A stretch of DNA of 64,000 nucleotides from Temnothorax longispinosus (Eukaryota > Arthropoda > Insecta > Hymenoptera > Formicidae). The translations under genes and the position numbers were made by a program. The notes under the pieces are model-generated. The model was not told the DNA's origin and did no database searches. It saw only the letters and a list, made by a program, of their open reading frames with translations. Each line of letters opens with the position of its first letter. The first letter of the stretch is position 1. Shown piece after piece: positions 47,078-57,824 of the stretch. The stretch is taken from assembly GCF_030848805.1 (NCBI RefSeq), contig NC_092368.1, positions 10,548,122 to 10,612,121 on the forward strand, written 5' to 3'.

Positions 47078-47658
47078 ATATTTGTTACATTGCAAGTTTG
47101 TGCGTGATAGATTTCAAAATTTTTATGTTTTTTGTTACTCGAGATTTGCCCCGTACATCTTCTCCAAGCAACAACCGTACTCCTTCGTCACCACCTTGCA
47201 TGTAGGCCTCTTTCAGTATTTTTAAATTAATCCCATTTTTGGCAATTTTCATTTTCATGCTCGACGAAATTCCGTTTAACGATTCTAAAGAGGCTTTATT
47301 GATGGCAACTTCGGCTGCTTGCATTTGTACTCGCAGTATGTCAGCAACACTCCTCGCATGGCTTTTTAAGGTGTCTGTTTTTATGTTAATCTTAACTAGA
47401 AGTTTATTCAATATTAAGACATCAGATACAGCATTGTGCATTTGCATTTGTAACGTTCGCGTTTTCTCGTTCGGAATTCGCTCGCCAGGCCAGGGTGAGA
47501 AAACGTGGAGACACTGGTTAGTTTTACATAAAGCTATTTATTCTCACTATTTACAATACAGTTTGATGGAGGGCGTGAGTGTCAGTGCGTGTGTGTGTGT
47601 CGCTCCGCTGAGCCGCAGTGTACGTGTGCCGGGTTGAGGCGCGGTCGGACAGAGACGG

Positions 47659-47815
47659 ACTCGCGGACAGGCGCGGAGGCGCGGTTGCCTGACGGATTCG
47701 CGGGCAAGTACGGAGGCACGGTTGCCTTGCGGATTCGCGGGCAAGTACGGAGGCACGGTTGCCTTGCGGATTCGCGGGCAAGTACGGAGGCACGGTTGCC
47801 TTGCGAATTTGCGGG
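47659..47815. repeat. 37-bp minisatellite in the solo LTR
   Basis: Units with ATTCGCGGGCAAGTACGGAG and GCACGGTTGCCTTGCGG start at 47696, 47733 and 47770, with degenerate units on both sides. The three central units are nearly identical. Confidence 0.9.
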
Positions 47816-47839
47816 CAGGTAGGTCGGTCAGGAACTCAG

Positions 47840-48035
47840 TCGGGAGCGCCCGACTTGAAGACGGGAGCGCCCGTCTTCCGTACGGCGGAGGGGGTTGGGA
47901 GCGCCCGACCCAGAGGCAGGAAAGAGCAGGTAATACCAACCGGGAGCACCCAGCTTGGGAGGCCCGTACCCTGGGAGCGCCCAGGTGAGAACGGGAGCAC
48001 CCGTACGGAGGAAGTCGTTGGGAGCGCCCAACGTG
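47840..48035. repeat. Array of seven GGGAGC(G/A)CCC palindromes
   Basis: Cores lie near 47842, 47863, 47896, 47942, 47973, 47992 and 48019. Flanking bases are complementary but differ from site to site: AGTC/GACT, GAAGAC/GTCTTC, GGGTT/GACCC, CCT/AGG, AC/GT, CGTT/AACG. In minus-strand RNA they lie downstream of the TATA box, so they could form serial hairpins in the 5' leader. Confidence 0.75.
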
Positions 48036-48111
48036 GTGAAGCGGTCTCGGAGAGCGGTCGTGTCGGGAACAGGAGTCGGACAGGACTGGTGACTCGAATT
48101 GGCTCGAGTCC

Positions 48112-48121
48112 CCTATTTATA
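48112..48121 (-). promoter_or_regulatory. TATA box of the solo LTR
   Basis: TATAAATA on the minus strand, inside the LTR and upstream (in the minus sense) of the palindrome array and the AATAAA at about 47540. Confidence 0.55.
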
Positions 48122-49930
48122 CCCCGAGTGCGGGCGGTGGGGGCTGCCCCACCGCTAGGGCTGCCCCACCGCTCGGCTGCCCTACCGCTCGGGCACAGGA
48201 ACGCACGCTGAACATGTGCTTGGTGGCCGCCAGGGCCGCAGCGCTAGTGACGAATACGCGTATCGTCACACATTTCATTAACTGAATCAGCACCAAGTAA
48301 ATCATAAACAAGTGATTCTTGATTAAACTTTTTTTTTCTTTTTTCCGAGCTGAAAGGTTTTTTCGAAATATTTCAAGAGTATCAGCAAATCCTTTTACAA
48401 TCTCTTAAAATTCTTCGAAAAGACCAAATGTCTTCATATGCCAAATAATTATTGGAGCATCAAATCTGTTAGAAACACAATTACATTGTATTTATATTAA
48501 TAAGTTAAAATATTAATAGTTAAAATATACCTGAATCCGTTATGTGCAACCAGAATTATATTGCTTTTTTGTAAACATAAATAATCAAGAAATTTTGAAA
48601 AAGCCATGCCAGGGGAGAGAGTGTCAAGGCGATTTTCATGCAAAAACATTTCACCATTTGTCACTTGCAATCCAGTTACTATAGATGCCTGATGGGACAT
48701 ACCTTTTGACGGAACAATATATGCATTAAAGATATTATTTTCACCAGAGCAAGCAGCAATCTAAAACGTAGCAAAAACTGTAATTTTAAATTCAACCTAG
48801 CTAAGAATTGCTTTTTGCCACAACCTGAACAATTTCTGATAATTTAAACAGTCCAGTAGTTTCGATGTCAAAAAATATCACATTGCAATTATTGAAATCA
48901 ATGGATGATTTCTTTTCATCTATAAAAATATTCTGTATATTTTTAACAGAGTTATTTACTAACATTAAAAGAAAATAGTAAAATTATTTTAAATAATAAA
49001 AGAAAACAATGAATTACCGAGTATTTATGAAAATAAGATAGTATTAACACCACAATTTGATTGATACGTGATACCTTCTCGGTTTTCTGTAGCAGTAGCT
49101 TTACTACATCGACGTTGTTTTGCAAAAAGCCTTCTTCGCTTTATTTCGATAGTCTTGAGCTGTTTCAATTTTCGCTCGTGAATCAGATCTTTTGCCGTAC
49201 GGAATTTTTTAGTTTCGTGACCGGGTGAAAGCAAAGCTTTTTTATTAACTTTTAAAATATATTGAGATCCGAGGTTTTTTTGGCAGACGGCTGTAGTCAC
49301 CCTCCAGTGCAATGATTCTGATGCAGCATAGTGACGATTCTTAGGATGCTTACTGGCGACAATATTATTAAATGATTCATTTTCTTGACTGGATGCACAA
49401 GGCGCTAATTTGTCAGCATTGTTGGCGAATCGTGAAAATATTTGCGTCAACGAAACACATAGATCGGGATCTGATAAAAGTTCTTCATTTGGTAAACTTC
49501 TGTAAAGTATTTTTTCTTTGGTGTTTTGATATCGACACCACGCTTCACATTCATCGTGTTTTCCATAGGCATGAGGAACAATATTTAGTAATGCCTTGTT
49601 TACTTTTTGTGCGTCATCTCGATTTTGTGTTAGTGCAAAAGAAAAACATTTACCAAAGTATTGTATTAATTTTAACGGTAGATGTATCGCATATAATGCA
49701 CTAGTCAATCCTTTCTTTGCATGGTTTAAATCGGACCATTTTTTTTATTTTAGTCGCAGATTCCCTGCGTACTGCAAAAATAGTGCTGCAATCATCGTCA
49801 CCGATTAATACAAAAATTTTGGCGTTCTGTTCTTGGAGAATAGGATTATAATTGATGAGTTCAATTGCCATATTACTTTTCATTGCCTTGGCAGATCCCA
49901 CAAATTTTTTTCTACAATCGTGATCTTCTA

Positions 49931-51062
49931 GTTTTCGACGTTGGGTACATCGCACGCGACAAGCGCGACGATCTTTTCCTCCTCGCACGGAATAGCCTCG
50001 TCAGAAAGAACAGGCTCGGTGCGGGACTCGAAATCTTCCAGCCACTCCGGACCCCTCCACCACGTCGCATTAGCCACGAGTTTGCGAGGGAAAAGTCCAC
50101 GTGAGCAGTGATCGGCTGGATTGCACTCAGTGGCAACATGACCCCAAGCCGATACCGGAATCCTCTCCTAGATTCGAGCAACGCGATTACGAACGAAGGT
50201 CTTCCATCGGTGCGGGGAAGAAAGGATTCAATACAGAACAACCTTGGCATCGGACCAGGCGTACTCTGCATCGATGTCTAAATGTCCCCGTAGAACCTGA
50301 CGGACGTAAGCCATTAAGTTGGCGAAAAGCAACGCGGCGCAGAGCTCCAAGCGGTGTAGAGAGATAGCGCGCAGCGGAGCCACCTTAGATTTGGCACATA
50401 AGATCACAATTTTAGTTTCCGAAGGAGTCACAACACGTAGGTACACCACTGCTCCATATCCCTGTTCGCTCGCGTCGCAAAAGCCGTGTAACTCGCGACG
50501 GACGTTATCGCCTGCGGGCAATGTACGAGGAATACGAAGGGGGGCCAGCGCGTCGAATTCCGCTTGATAGCGCTCCCATTGGCGGCGAACATCTAACGGG
50601 GGTTCATCGTCCCACTCGAGCTTTAGAGTCCACAAGCGCTGTATCAATCGCTTCGCGGTAAATGTCAGTGGTGCCAAAAATCCCAAGGGATCGAAGATGC
50701 GCGCTACCTCCGGTAAAATCGTACGTTTAGTGCATTTGCGAGTCAGGGGGTTGAGCGAAAAACCGAAGCTATCTGACTGCAAGTGCCAGTAAAGGCCCAA
50801 AACTTTGAGCGCTTGATCTTCGGGCGATTCGAACGACAGCATTGTCTGACTGCAGATTTCTGGGTCGAGTCCTTCCAACGCGGCGGGATGGCTGCTCGCC
50901 CATTTTCGCAACTCGAAACCGCGCTCCGAAATAATTCGAGTAATTGGTCGCAAAGCGCGGTGGCTCGCTCGACGGTGCGGACGCTGGCCACGACGTCGTC
51001 CACGTACAGTGACTTGAGCAGTATAGCGTAGACTAATGGATACTTATCCCGGTTATCGTAAC
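49931..51062 (-). pseudogene. BEL/Pao RT C-terminal half and RNase H fragment
   Basis: After the shift near 51065, YPLVYAILLKSLYVDDVVAS supplies the YVDD site, then another shift near 50950. ERGFELRKWASSHPAAL, KVLGLYWHLQSDSFGF, RIFDPLGFLAPLTFTAKRLI, ELHGFCDASEQGYGAVVYLR and SLHRLELCAALLFANLM carry the thumb and RNase H. The remaining piece to 49931 (WSDAKVVL, PRTDGRPSFV, WWRGPEWL-type residues) is split over three phases. No integrase follows. Confidence 0.8.
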
Positions 51063-52616
51063 GGCAACTTAAAGAGGCAATAAATCGCCAGAAACGGAGA
51101 AGCCGTGCTACCGAAGATAACCGTTGTGAGCAAGTAGTCGAGAATAGGATCCGATTCCAAAAAACGCCAGACAATGCGTTGATAATCGCGATGTTCCGGG
51201 TTTATCCAAATTTGCCGGAACATTTGTTTTACGTCCGCGGTAATAGCCACGGGATTTGCGCGAAAGAGGAGTAGGACCGCGACAATGTCGGGTTGTAATT
51301 TCGGGCCACTAAGCAGGGTATCGTTTAGGAATAGCCCGTTCGGGCATTTCGACGAAGCATCGAAAACGACGCTAAGCTTTGTAGTAGTGCTGTCTAGTTT
51401 ATGCACCCCATGATGGGGCAAATAATATACGCGACCGTCCGCGGGAAAAGGATCGTTCGCTAGCTCCATGTGGCCGTTATCTAAGTAGTCTTGCATGAAG
51501 GCGTTATAACTATCTCGTAATTTTTGATTTGATTTAAATCGACGCTCGAGTGCGCGCAGTCGATTAACGGCTATCGACCGAATATCCACGAAAGTCGGGG
51601 GGTCCGAGGCGAATGGGTACGAAACAACGAAGCGACCCGAGTGGTCGCGATACGTAGTTTTGTCGAATATGTCTTTACAACGTTGATCCTCCGCGGAGCA
51701 AGGAACTTGTTCGGGCACTTCCTCCAGCTTCCAGAATTGTCCCACCGCGGCGTCGATCGACTCAACCGTGGTGGCGAACGAGTGCAAGGATTGCACTTGT
51801 AACGACGGCGAGACCGCGCCCATTAAAACCCAGCCGAATGCTGTGTTAAAGGCGTCCGGTTCTCCACCTTTGCCGGCACGCCGACCGTCGCGTAGCACGG
51901 ACACAAAAAATTTCGCCCCTAGTAGGATGTCGATAGAGCCGGGCAAATAATATTCCGGATCTGCTAGCTGCAGCCCCCGTAAGTGACTCCATGATTTTAC
52001 GGCAACACGTTCGTTTGGCAGCGGCGAGGTAATGCGAGGAAGCACCGTGGCTTCGACTGGGAGGCGAATATTGTCGCGATTTCGCGCCCGGATTACGAAG
52101 GACGTAAGGCCCCGCGTTGTGGCGGCCTTTGACTCGCTGACGCCTAACACTGTCACGCGATGTTTCGTCCGGGCGAAACCGCCCTGCTGCAGGCAACACT
52201 CCGTGATAAAGTTGGCCTGACTCGCGCTATCCAGTAATATTCGAACCGAAAACGGGTTGCCATGCACGTCGATGGCCTCTGCTCTTACGGTCGACAACAA
52301 GACCACGTCATTGGCAACGCTGGCCATCGAAATGATCGGTTTGTCTTCTGATTTCGCGGGGGTCGCGGCGTCATGAGCAGGAGAGACCGGCGCGGCGCCC
52401 CCCTGCGGGGGAGCGTTGCTCTGCTCGAAGTGCAGGAGTGAGTGGTGCTTGGCATGACATGTCCATGCCGACGAACAATTTTTCGACTGATGTCCTGTGC
52501 GGAGACAATTCAAACATGCCCCCCGCCCACGAACAAAGTTGTGCCTCTCCTTGACCGAGAGCTTTAGAAATTCTGTACATTTCGCCAGGGAATGTTGCGC
52601 CTTGCACTTGAGACAC
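51053..52616 (-). pseudogene. BEL/Pao zinc knuckle, protease and RT N-terminal half
   Basis: CLKCKAQHSLAKCTEF (knuckle near 52610) leads, across a shift near 52510, to NCLRTGHQSKNCSSAWTCHA and the protease-like region VRILLDSASQANFITECC (DSASQAN is the Pao signature), then VLGVSESKAATT and GSIDILLGAKFF. RT begins FWKLEEVPEQ and continues YYLPHHGVHKLDSTTTKLSV, VFDASSKCPNGLFLND, LSGPKLQPDIVAVLLLFR, ITADVKQMFRQIWINPEHRD and TTVIFGSTASPFLA. The frame is lost near 51065. Confidence 0.85.
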
Positions 52617-52741
52617 GCGGTGTTCTGAGCGACCAGCGAGGTAGTCGATGCGATCCTTTTCGATTTGTTCGACTTATTTGACGAATCGGCTACCGACGCG
52701 AGAACAATGCAGTACCCCGACAGATACGTCGTTAATTGCTC

Positions 52742-53554
52742 TTACCGCGGCGATTCTACGATCATGTGAGCTGCCTCGAATTTCTCCCTTAGAGAGGGAG
52801 TTAACTTTTCCATCAAATGATTAAAAAGCATAAAATTCCAGGACTCTGCCGGGTAGTCCATCATCTTCAACGCGCGCGTGTTTTCATTAAAGGCGTCTAA
52901 CAAAGCGCGAAGAGATTCGGCGGAATCCGAATTCAAGGGCTTGGCGTGCACGAGGGAGCGCCAATATTGCGTTGCTAACTTTCTTTTATTTTGATATCGC
53001 GATAGCAGCGACTCATATGCAATCTCGTAATTTTCCGAGGTCATGGGCAAGTTTTTCACGACGCCGAGAGCTTCGCCCGATAATGATGCCAACAAGTACT
53101 GATATTTCTCGATATCGGACACGCCACGATTTTCGTGACTCGCCGTATTGTACAACGCGATAAATGACGGCCATTGGTCAAGATCACCCGTAAATTGTGG
53201 GAGGGCGATCTTCGGTAGTCTAATCTCGGAGCGAGGCGCGGGCGGCGCACCCTGTGCGGCCGCATCGGTCCCTCGCGCGGGCCTGAAGCTCTCGTACCGC
53301 CCTATCACGGCAAAACGCATTTTGTCAAAGTCGTCCCGTATCTCGTCTTCGACGGCGAATTCTTCATCCGTAGCGTCTTGTATTACTTGGAGGTGAGCCT
53401 CCTCGAAATCCTGGACTAATTGGGCTACCGTAGGGTAACGAACGATAAAGTTTGGTCTCATAGCCTCGTTGTCTACCGCGAGCATCGAATATTGATGTAT
53501 TTCTCTCATGCGTCGAACGCACAGTTCGCGTCGTGTTTTGCAGCCCTTATTCAT
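52742..53554 (-). CDS. BEL/Pao gag (DUF1759-like)
   Basis: The first codons are uncertain (MNKGCKTRRELCVRRM reads from 53554). The conserved stretch is IRLPKIALPQFTGDLDQWPS, FIALYNTASHENRGVSDIEK, YQYLLASLSGEALGVVKNLP and YWRSLVHAKPLNSDSAESLR, which is the DUF1759 retrotransposon capsid region. The frame is open for 270 codons and ends at IVESPR. It probably continued into the zinc-knuckle frame at 52616 in the intact element. Forms the virus-like particle. Confidence 0.75.
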   Translation of the reverse strand: MNKGCKTRRELCVRRMREIHQYSMLAVDNEAMRPNFIVRYPTVAQLVQDFEEAHLQVIQDATDEEFAVEDEIRDDFDKMRFAVIGRYESFRPARGTDAAAQGAPPAPRSEIRLPKIALPQFTGDLDQWPSFIALYNTASHENRGVSDIEKYQYLLASLSGEALGVVKNLPMTSENYEIAYESLLSRYQNKRKLATQYWRSLVHAKPLNSDSAESLRALLDAFNENTRALKMMDYPAESWNFMLFNHLMEKLTPSLREKFEAAHMIVESPR

Positions 53555-54200
53555 ATTGAAGCCGAAGTATGATATTTACCGAGATAGCTAACGACAATAT
53601 ACCACGTCGACGAAGGTCAGGAGATGGCAGCCAGTAATAACACGTACGAAATATGTCTCGCAGCGGAATGCGGAGACCAAAACAACGAAACAATAGGAGC
53701 ACCGCGCCGCTCGCCAAGGTCGAGGGGGGCGGGCGACTCGAGTTCGAACAAGTGATCGATGGCGATGGAATATACTCAAATATTCGATCGCCTTTCGCAA
53801 AATCCGATTTTTACGACGAAGCCTGTAACGATTATGCAGAATTTCGGAGTAATGGCGCGCGCGTAACGAAAACTACGATTATCCGCGGATATCTTCGTCG
53901 CGACGTGCCGAATGCGACGAACGGACGAGAGATCCCGCGTGGAAACGTGCACGCGCCGATCACACGATACGATAGCGAAATTGGCCGAATAATGGCACGC
54001 GAGCGAAGTGCACGCGCCGATTAATCGATACAACGAAACAATTATAATGGTATACGATGTTAAGCGAATCGCGCGAAAGATCGGCGGAGGTTTCTAACGC
54101 GAAAGTGTCCGGCTCGAAGGACCAATGCTCGGGGGGGTATTTGTCGCTCCCCGGATTCGCGATTGGCCTGTACCCGGGTGGTTCGAAGGACCAGAGGGAC

Positions 54201-54812
54201 CGTTCCCTCACGAATGCAAGCGAAATGAAATGCGAATAAAGCAGGATAAATCAAGCGAAGCGACTCACCGTATCGCAGCCCGGCGCCCTCCTGGGATGGT
54301 CTCTCGGCCGATCTCGTCTGTCTTCTCGGGTGGCGTGCTATCCTCCTTGATAGCAAGCGGGAGGAGTGCAGGCAGACAAGGTAGCAAGCAAGCAAGCAAG
54401 CGAGCAGCAAGCAACACAAAACGGGCAAGCAGGCAAACGCCGTTCTAACGACTTCGTCGAGCACTCGACGGTGGCTGATACTCGGTGTTATTTTGTCGGG
54501 GATTCTTATAACGGGAGTGCGAGTGCTCCGGCACTCTCTCGGCTCGCGCTCCTGGAAGTACGGCGCAAACGAGTACTATTGTCCCAATAATTGGGCCTGC
54601 CACCCGTGGGCGGGCAGCACGAGTCGGGTGAGTCGCGCTAGTATTGACACCGCGGTTCGCCAACGTTTCGCGCGAGTCTCAAACCGACGGTAACTTTACG
54701 ATTATGAGCTTACTGACTAATATACAACGCGTATACGCGAATCAACCATATCAATATTATACATGTGCGACTAACTACTATATTACAATTATGTACACGT
54801 GAGCACCAAACA
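54201..54812. other. GC-rich stretch, possible BEL/Pao 5' LTR
   Basis: Contains short tandem GCAAGCAAGC (about 54378-54400) and AATAAAG near 54236. No TG...CA ends or second LTR copy in the window, so LTR status is a guess from position. Confidence 0.35.
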
Positions 54813-55014
54813 CACATTGACGTCGACAAAATCATGTTAATGTTACATGTTTAACATGACGTGGCAATTATGTCATTAGAGTTATGTAACATTTATGCAG
54901 ATTTTAGAGTATGCACATTGACGTCGACAAAATCATGTTAATGTTACATGTTTAACATGACGTGGCAGTTATGTCATTAGAGTTATGTAACATTTATGGA
55001 GATGTTAGAGTATG
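54813..55014. repeat. 101-bp tandem duplication
   Basis: Units 54813-54913 and 54914-55014 begin CACATTGACGTCGACAAAAT and differ at about three bases. Each contains the palindrome CATGTTAATGTTACATGTTTAACATG. Flanking sequence to about 55200 has related GTTACATAA words. Confidence 0.9.
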
Positions 55015-55496
55015 CACATTTACATTTACCGAATTACATAAATGTCACATAACAAAACAACGTCAAAATTTCATTACAACCCTATATAACCGTTACACAG
55101 ATTCATTACGTTAATGACATAACTGATACGTCATAGTTCGGTTACGCTGATTTGTAACATATACATATAGTATATTATGTAATTGTTACGAAAATGATCC
55201 TTGCCTGTTTGGGGTAATGTACCTATAAATTATTTTGAAAGATACATATACCATTGATCCTGCAACAATTTCGTCAACAACAGTTTTTTTCGTTTTCAAT
55301 AAGAGTCTCTTTTATTAATTATAAACTTAATTCTTAGATATTATTAATAAATATACATACTCTGCTCTTTGCTGTCGCCTAGCATGTACTAGCCAACTGG
55401 ATGTGATTTCGGCAATCTGTGCATCACTTATGAATTCGTATCACCCCTGTCAGTTACAAATAGAAATAAAAATCAATATTACTATAACAATATTAT
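55015..55496. other. AT-rich interval, no gene seen
   Basis: Repeated GTAACAT/ATGTTAC-type words at first, then anonymous AT-rich sequence. Confidence 0.5.
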
Positions 55497-55848
55497 CCCT
55501 TAAATGCCACACCTCTCAAGAATCTCGTAAATGACATGAGAGGTCTAAAAGACCCCAGCATAAAAAATGTCTCCTTACTCATTGATTTTTTTATCTTTAG
55601 TTATGAAAATTGTTTTCAATGTTGTTCGAGGCTTAGAAAAAAGAATAAAATGCTTATATTGTTAAAATTTTAATTTTAACATAGTATAAAAAATTACGTA
55701 AACTGAGTACTGCTAAGTGTACAAACGGGTAGGTCAATCACTCAACTATCATCAATGGGAGCATGAGCTCCATTTTTGGCAAAAACATTTGAAAACATTT
55801 TATTCTAAAGGATCTGGGGTCCGTTGGATCCCACGGGGCATTTAAGGG
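55497..55848. mobile_element. 352-bp MITE with CCCTTAAATGCCAC ends, copy 2
   Basis: Inverted copy of 36471-36817 with the same nested hairpins. Flanked by TTAT on both sides (55493-55496 and 55849-55852), so the target duplication is intact and is a TTAA variant. Confidence 0.85.
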
Positions 55849-56089
55849 TTATACGAAATAAACATTTAATTATATAAATATTTTTCTGCAAAATTTTTTA
55901 TTAGAAGCATCAAGCTATGTACTGAACATATATTAAATATTCTAAATATCGTGAGTACTATTTGTGGAGAGCAGCCTCGTCTAAGAAATTTTGTTTTGAA
56001 CACGACAGGATTGTTTCATGCAAAATACTCACTCTTGCAAATTGCGCACAGTTTCAAAGCACTGAAATTTTTTTTTTAGTTGTCCCAGA
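55849..56089. other. Flank between MITE copy 2 and the LINE
   Basis: AT-rich, non-coding. The stretch ending in the LINE target duplication (56090-56102) is the pre-insertion DNA. Confidence 0.6.
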
Positions 56090-56102
56090 TAACTGAAATT
56101 CT

Positions 56103-57052
56103 TAAGATCCACAAAACATGCTATCAGCTTTCCCCCTTTCTTCTCCAACCTTCTATTCACCAAGTAATTCAAAACATAAATGTTATCTATAGTTTCCATT
56201 CCCCTTTTAAACCCTGTCTGATTTTGTGGTATTATTTTCTTCCCCTCCAGCTCCTCTCTTAACCTCTCTGCCAGGATTGCAGTGTATACCTTATACAGCG
56301 ACGGCATTATAATCACCCCTCTGTAGTCCTCCGCCCTTTTTCGCTCCCCTTTCTTTAAAATTGGCGCGATTATTCCCTCCTTCCAATTCTCCGGCCATCC
56401 TCCTCCATTCCATATCTTGTTAATAAACCATGCCCAATTCTCTAATTCTTTTCCCCCATGCTTCCATACCTCGCCTGGTATCCCATCCAACCCCATTACC
56501 TTTCCATTCTTTAACTTTCTCATTATCCTCCTCATTTCTTCTAAGCTTATTTCACCTTCCTCCTTCCATTTCTTTTCTTCCCTCCTCTCTGCCTTCCCCA
56601 TCATCACCCTCACCTCCACTCCTCCTAACAACTTCATAAAATTCTCTTTCCACTCTTCTTCCTTTATCCCTTTCTCTGTTCCCTTCCTTTTTCTCCTCTC
56701 TCTATTTACTATCTCCCATATCTCTGACTCCCTCCTTGCTTCCTCCGCTTTTCTCTCCCACTTCCTGTTCTCTTCTTCCTTCTTTCTCTTACATAGTTCC
56801 TTAAACTCCTTTTTTTCTTATATACACTGCCGTCTCCTCTTTTCTTCCTTTATTCCCTCAGTTCTTTCTTCGCTTCTTTCTTTAATGCTCCGCATTCCTC
56901 GTCTCACCACCCAACCCTCTCTTTCTTCTCTCCCTTCAGCTCATTCTCTACCCCTTTTATCGCCTCTACTATACTTGTTTCTATTTCTTCCCATTCCTTA
57001 TTTAACTCTTCCCCATTTTCCTCAACTTTCCCTATTTTTTCTGTGAACGTCT
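56103..57052 (-). pseudogene. LINE ORF2: linker and reverse transcriptase fingers
   Basis: The linker (GVWNEEGVKTFTEKIGKVEE) and a frameshifted charged region lead into RT: MRKLKNGKVMGLDGIPGEVW, WKEGIIAPILKKGERKRAED, YRGVIIMPSLYKVYTAILAE, IIPQNQTGFKRGMETIDNIY and KGGKLIACFVDLK, where the inverted segment ends at the target duplication. The residues beyond (NFSYLG...) are flanking DNA, not element. Confidence 0.85.
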
Positions 57053-57824
57053 TTACTCCTTCCTCATTCCACACCCCCTGCTTCTTTTCTTCCATTTTTT
57101 CCCTGTATCTATCTCCTCACTCTTCTTTTTTAATATCACTTCCAAAAGATGATGGTCCGAGTTCACTCTATACCCCATCGTCATGCTCACAACCCTCTCT
57201 TTTACTTCTCCTTCTCCTATTATGTAGTCAATTACCGTAGCTCCTCTTCCTCCTGTAAAAGTGAATTCCGCCTCCCCGTCTCCTCTCATTCTCCCATTGA
57301 ATATTTCCCATCCTCTCTCTCCTATGCTCCTCACCAAAAGTTTTCCCTCTCTATCCGTCTTCTTATCCTTCGATTTTCTTCCCCCCACCATCTCCCATCT
57401 ACTACCCCGCTCTTCCTCTTCTATGCCTCCTCCTTTTCTTCCAGTTCTTGCATTAAAATCTCCCCCAATTATCGTATACCTTCTTTCCTCTTTTCTATCC
57501 ATTTCAATCCCCTCCATTTCCTCCTTCTTTGCATACCCCTACAATTCTCCAGCTCTCCCCACCTATCTTTACCTTTCCCACTATCAGTCCCTCCTTACTT
57601 ATTTCTATTTCCGTTCCCTTCTCCTTTAAACCTTTTCTCATCCCCATTAACATCCCTCCCATCGCTCTCCCTTTTTTATTCATCCTCTTCGCACATTGCA
57701 CTCCCCATTCGTACCCTTTTGGCAACCTACTTTCCCAACCCTTTTCTCCTATCCACGTCTCCATCAGGACTATCACATCTTCCTTTTTCAGCCCCTCCCA
57801 AAATTCCTTATCCTTATTTTCCAA
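57053..57824 (-). pseudogene. LINE ORF2: APE-type endonuclease
   Basis: Two phases. The first (57824-57504) has DVIVLMETWIGEKGWESRLP, the ETW motif, and WRIVGVCKEGG. The second (57517-57053) has YTIIGGDFNARTG, GATVIDYIIG and NSDHHLLEVIL, the catalytic N, D and SDH motifs. This domain nicks target DNA for target-primed reverse transcription. A frameshift lies near 57510. Confidence 0.85.

Larger units (their letters stand above)
47449..48270 (-). mobile_element. Solo LTR inserted in the exonuclease exon
   Basis: 822 bp, TGTAACG...GTCACA, flanked by CATT (47445-47448 and 48271-48274). Removing it with one CATT restores an open frame across Exo III. On the minus strand it has TATAAATA near 48113-48120 and AATAAA near 47537-47542, the normal promoter-to-poly(A) order of an LTR. 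Inside are a 37-bp minisatellite and an array of GGGAGCGCCC palindromes. The internal region was lost by LTR-LTR recombination. A 4-bp duplication suits Gypsy; the family is not otherwise identified. Confidence 0.85.
47086..49930 (-). pseudogene. Mutator-type transposase plus DEDDh exonuclease gene
   Basis: Minus-strand order. LEDHDCRKKFVGSAKAM and KIFVLIGDDDCSTIFAVRRE (49930-49705), then after a frameshift LPLKLIQYFGKCFSFALTQN, KHDECEAWCRYQNT, CASSQENESFNNIVASKHPK and HYAASESLHWRVTTAVCQKN (49700-49025), as in 'Mutator-like transposase domain' proteins of insects. The exonuclease follows: NVIFFDIETTGLFKLSEIVQ (Exo I, DxE), IILVAHNGFR|FDAP across an intron (Exo II), then a stop (TAA) after GLFEEF, and HNAVSDVLIL (Exo III) beyond a solo LTR. 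It ends ITHKLAM-stop near 47088. The N-terminus is replaced by BEL/Pao sequence at 49931. Such proteins combine transposase and nuclease; exact biochemistry is unknown. Confidence 0.7.
49931..54200 (-). mobile_element. BEL/Pao retrotransposon, 3'-truncated
   Basis: Gag, zinc-knuckle/protease, RT and part of RNase H are present in Pao order on the minus strand. Integrase and the 3' LTR are missing; the element stops at 49931 inside the Mutator-type gene. At the 5' side GGTCCTTCGAGCC and GGTCCTTCGAACC (minus strand, about 54110-54190) are a direct repeat in the presumed leader. A 5' LTR probably lies right of 54200 but its ends were not identified. Confidence 0.8.

Noticed and set aside
47659..47815. 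CRISPR-like direct repeats
   Set aside because: Units are contiguous without unique spacers, lie in a eukaryotic solo LTR, and no cas genes are present.
47589..48211. Gly/Arg-rich plus-strand open frames of 77-150 codons
   Set aside because: They follow the 37-bp minisatellite and palindromes of the solo LTR; the LTR is expressed from the other strand.
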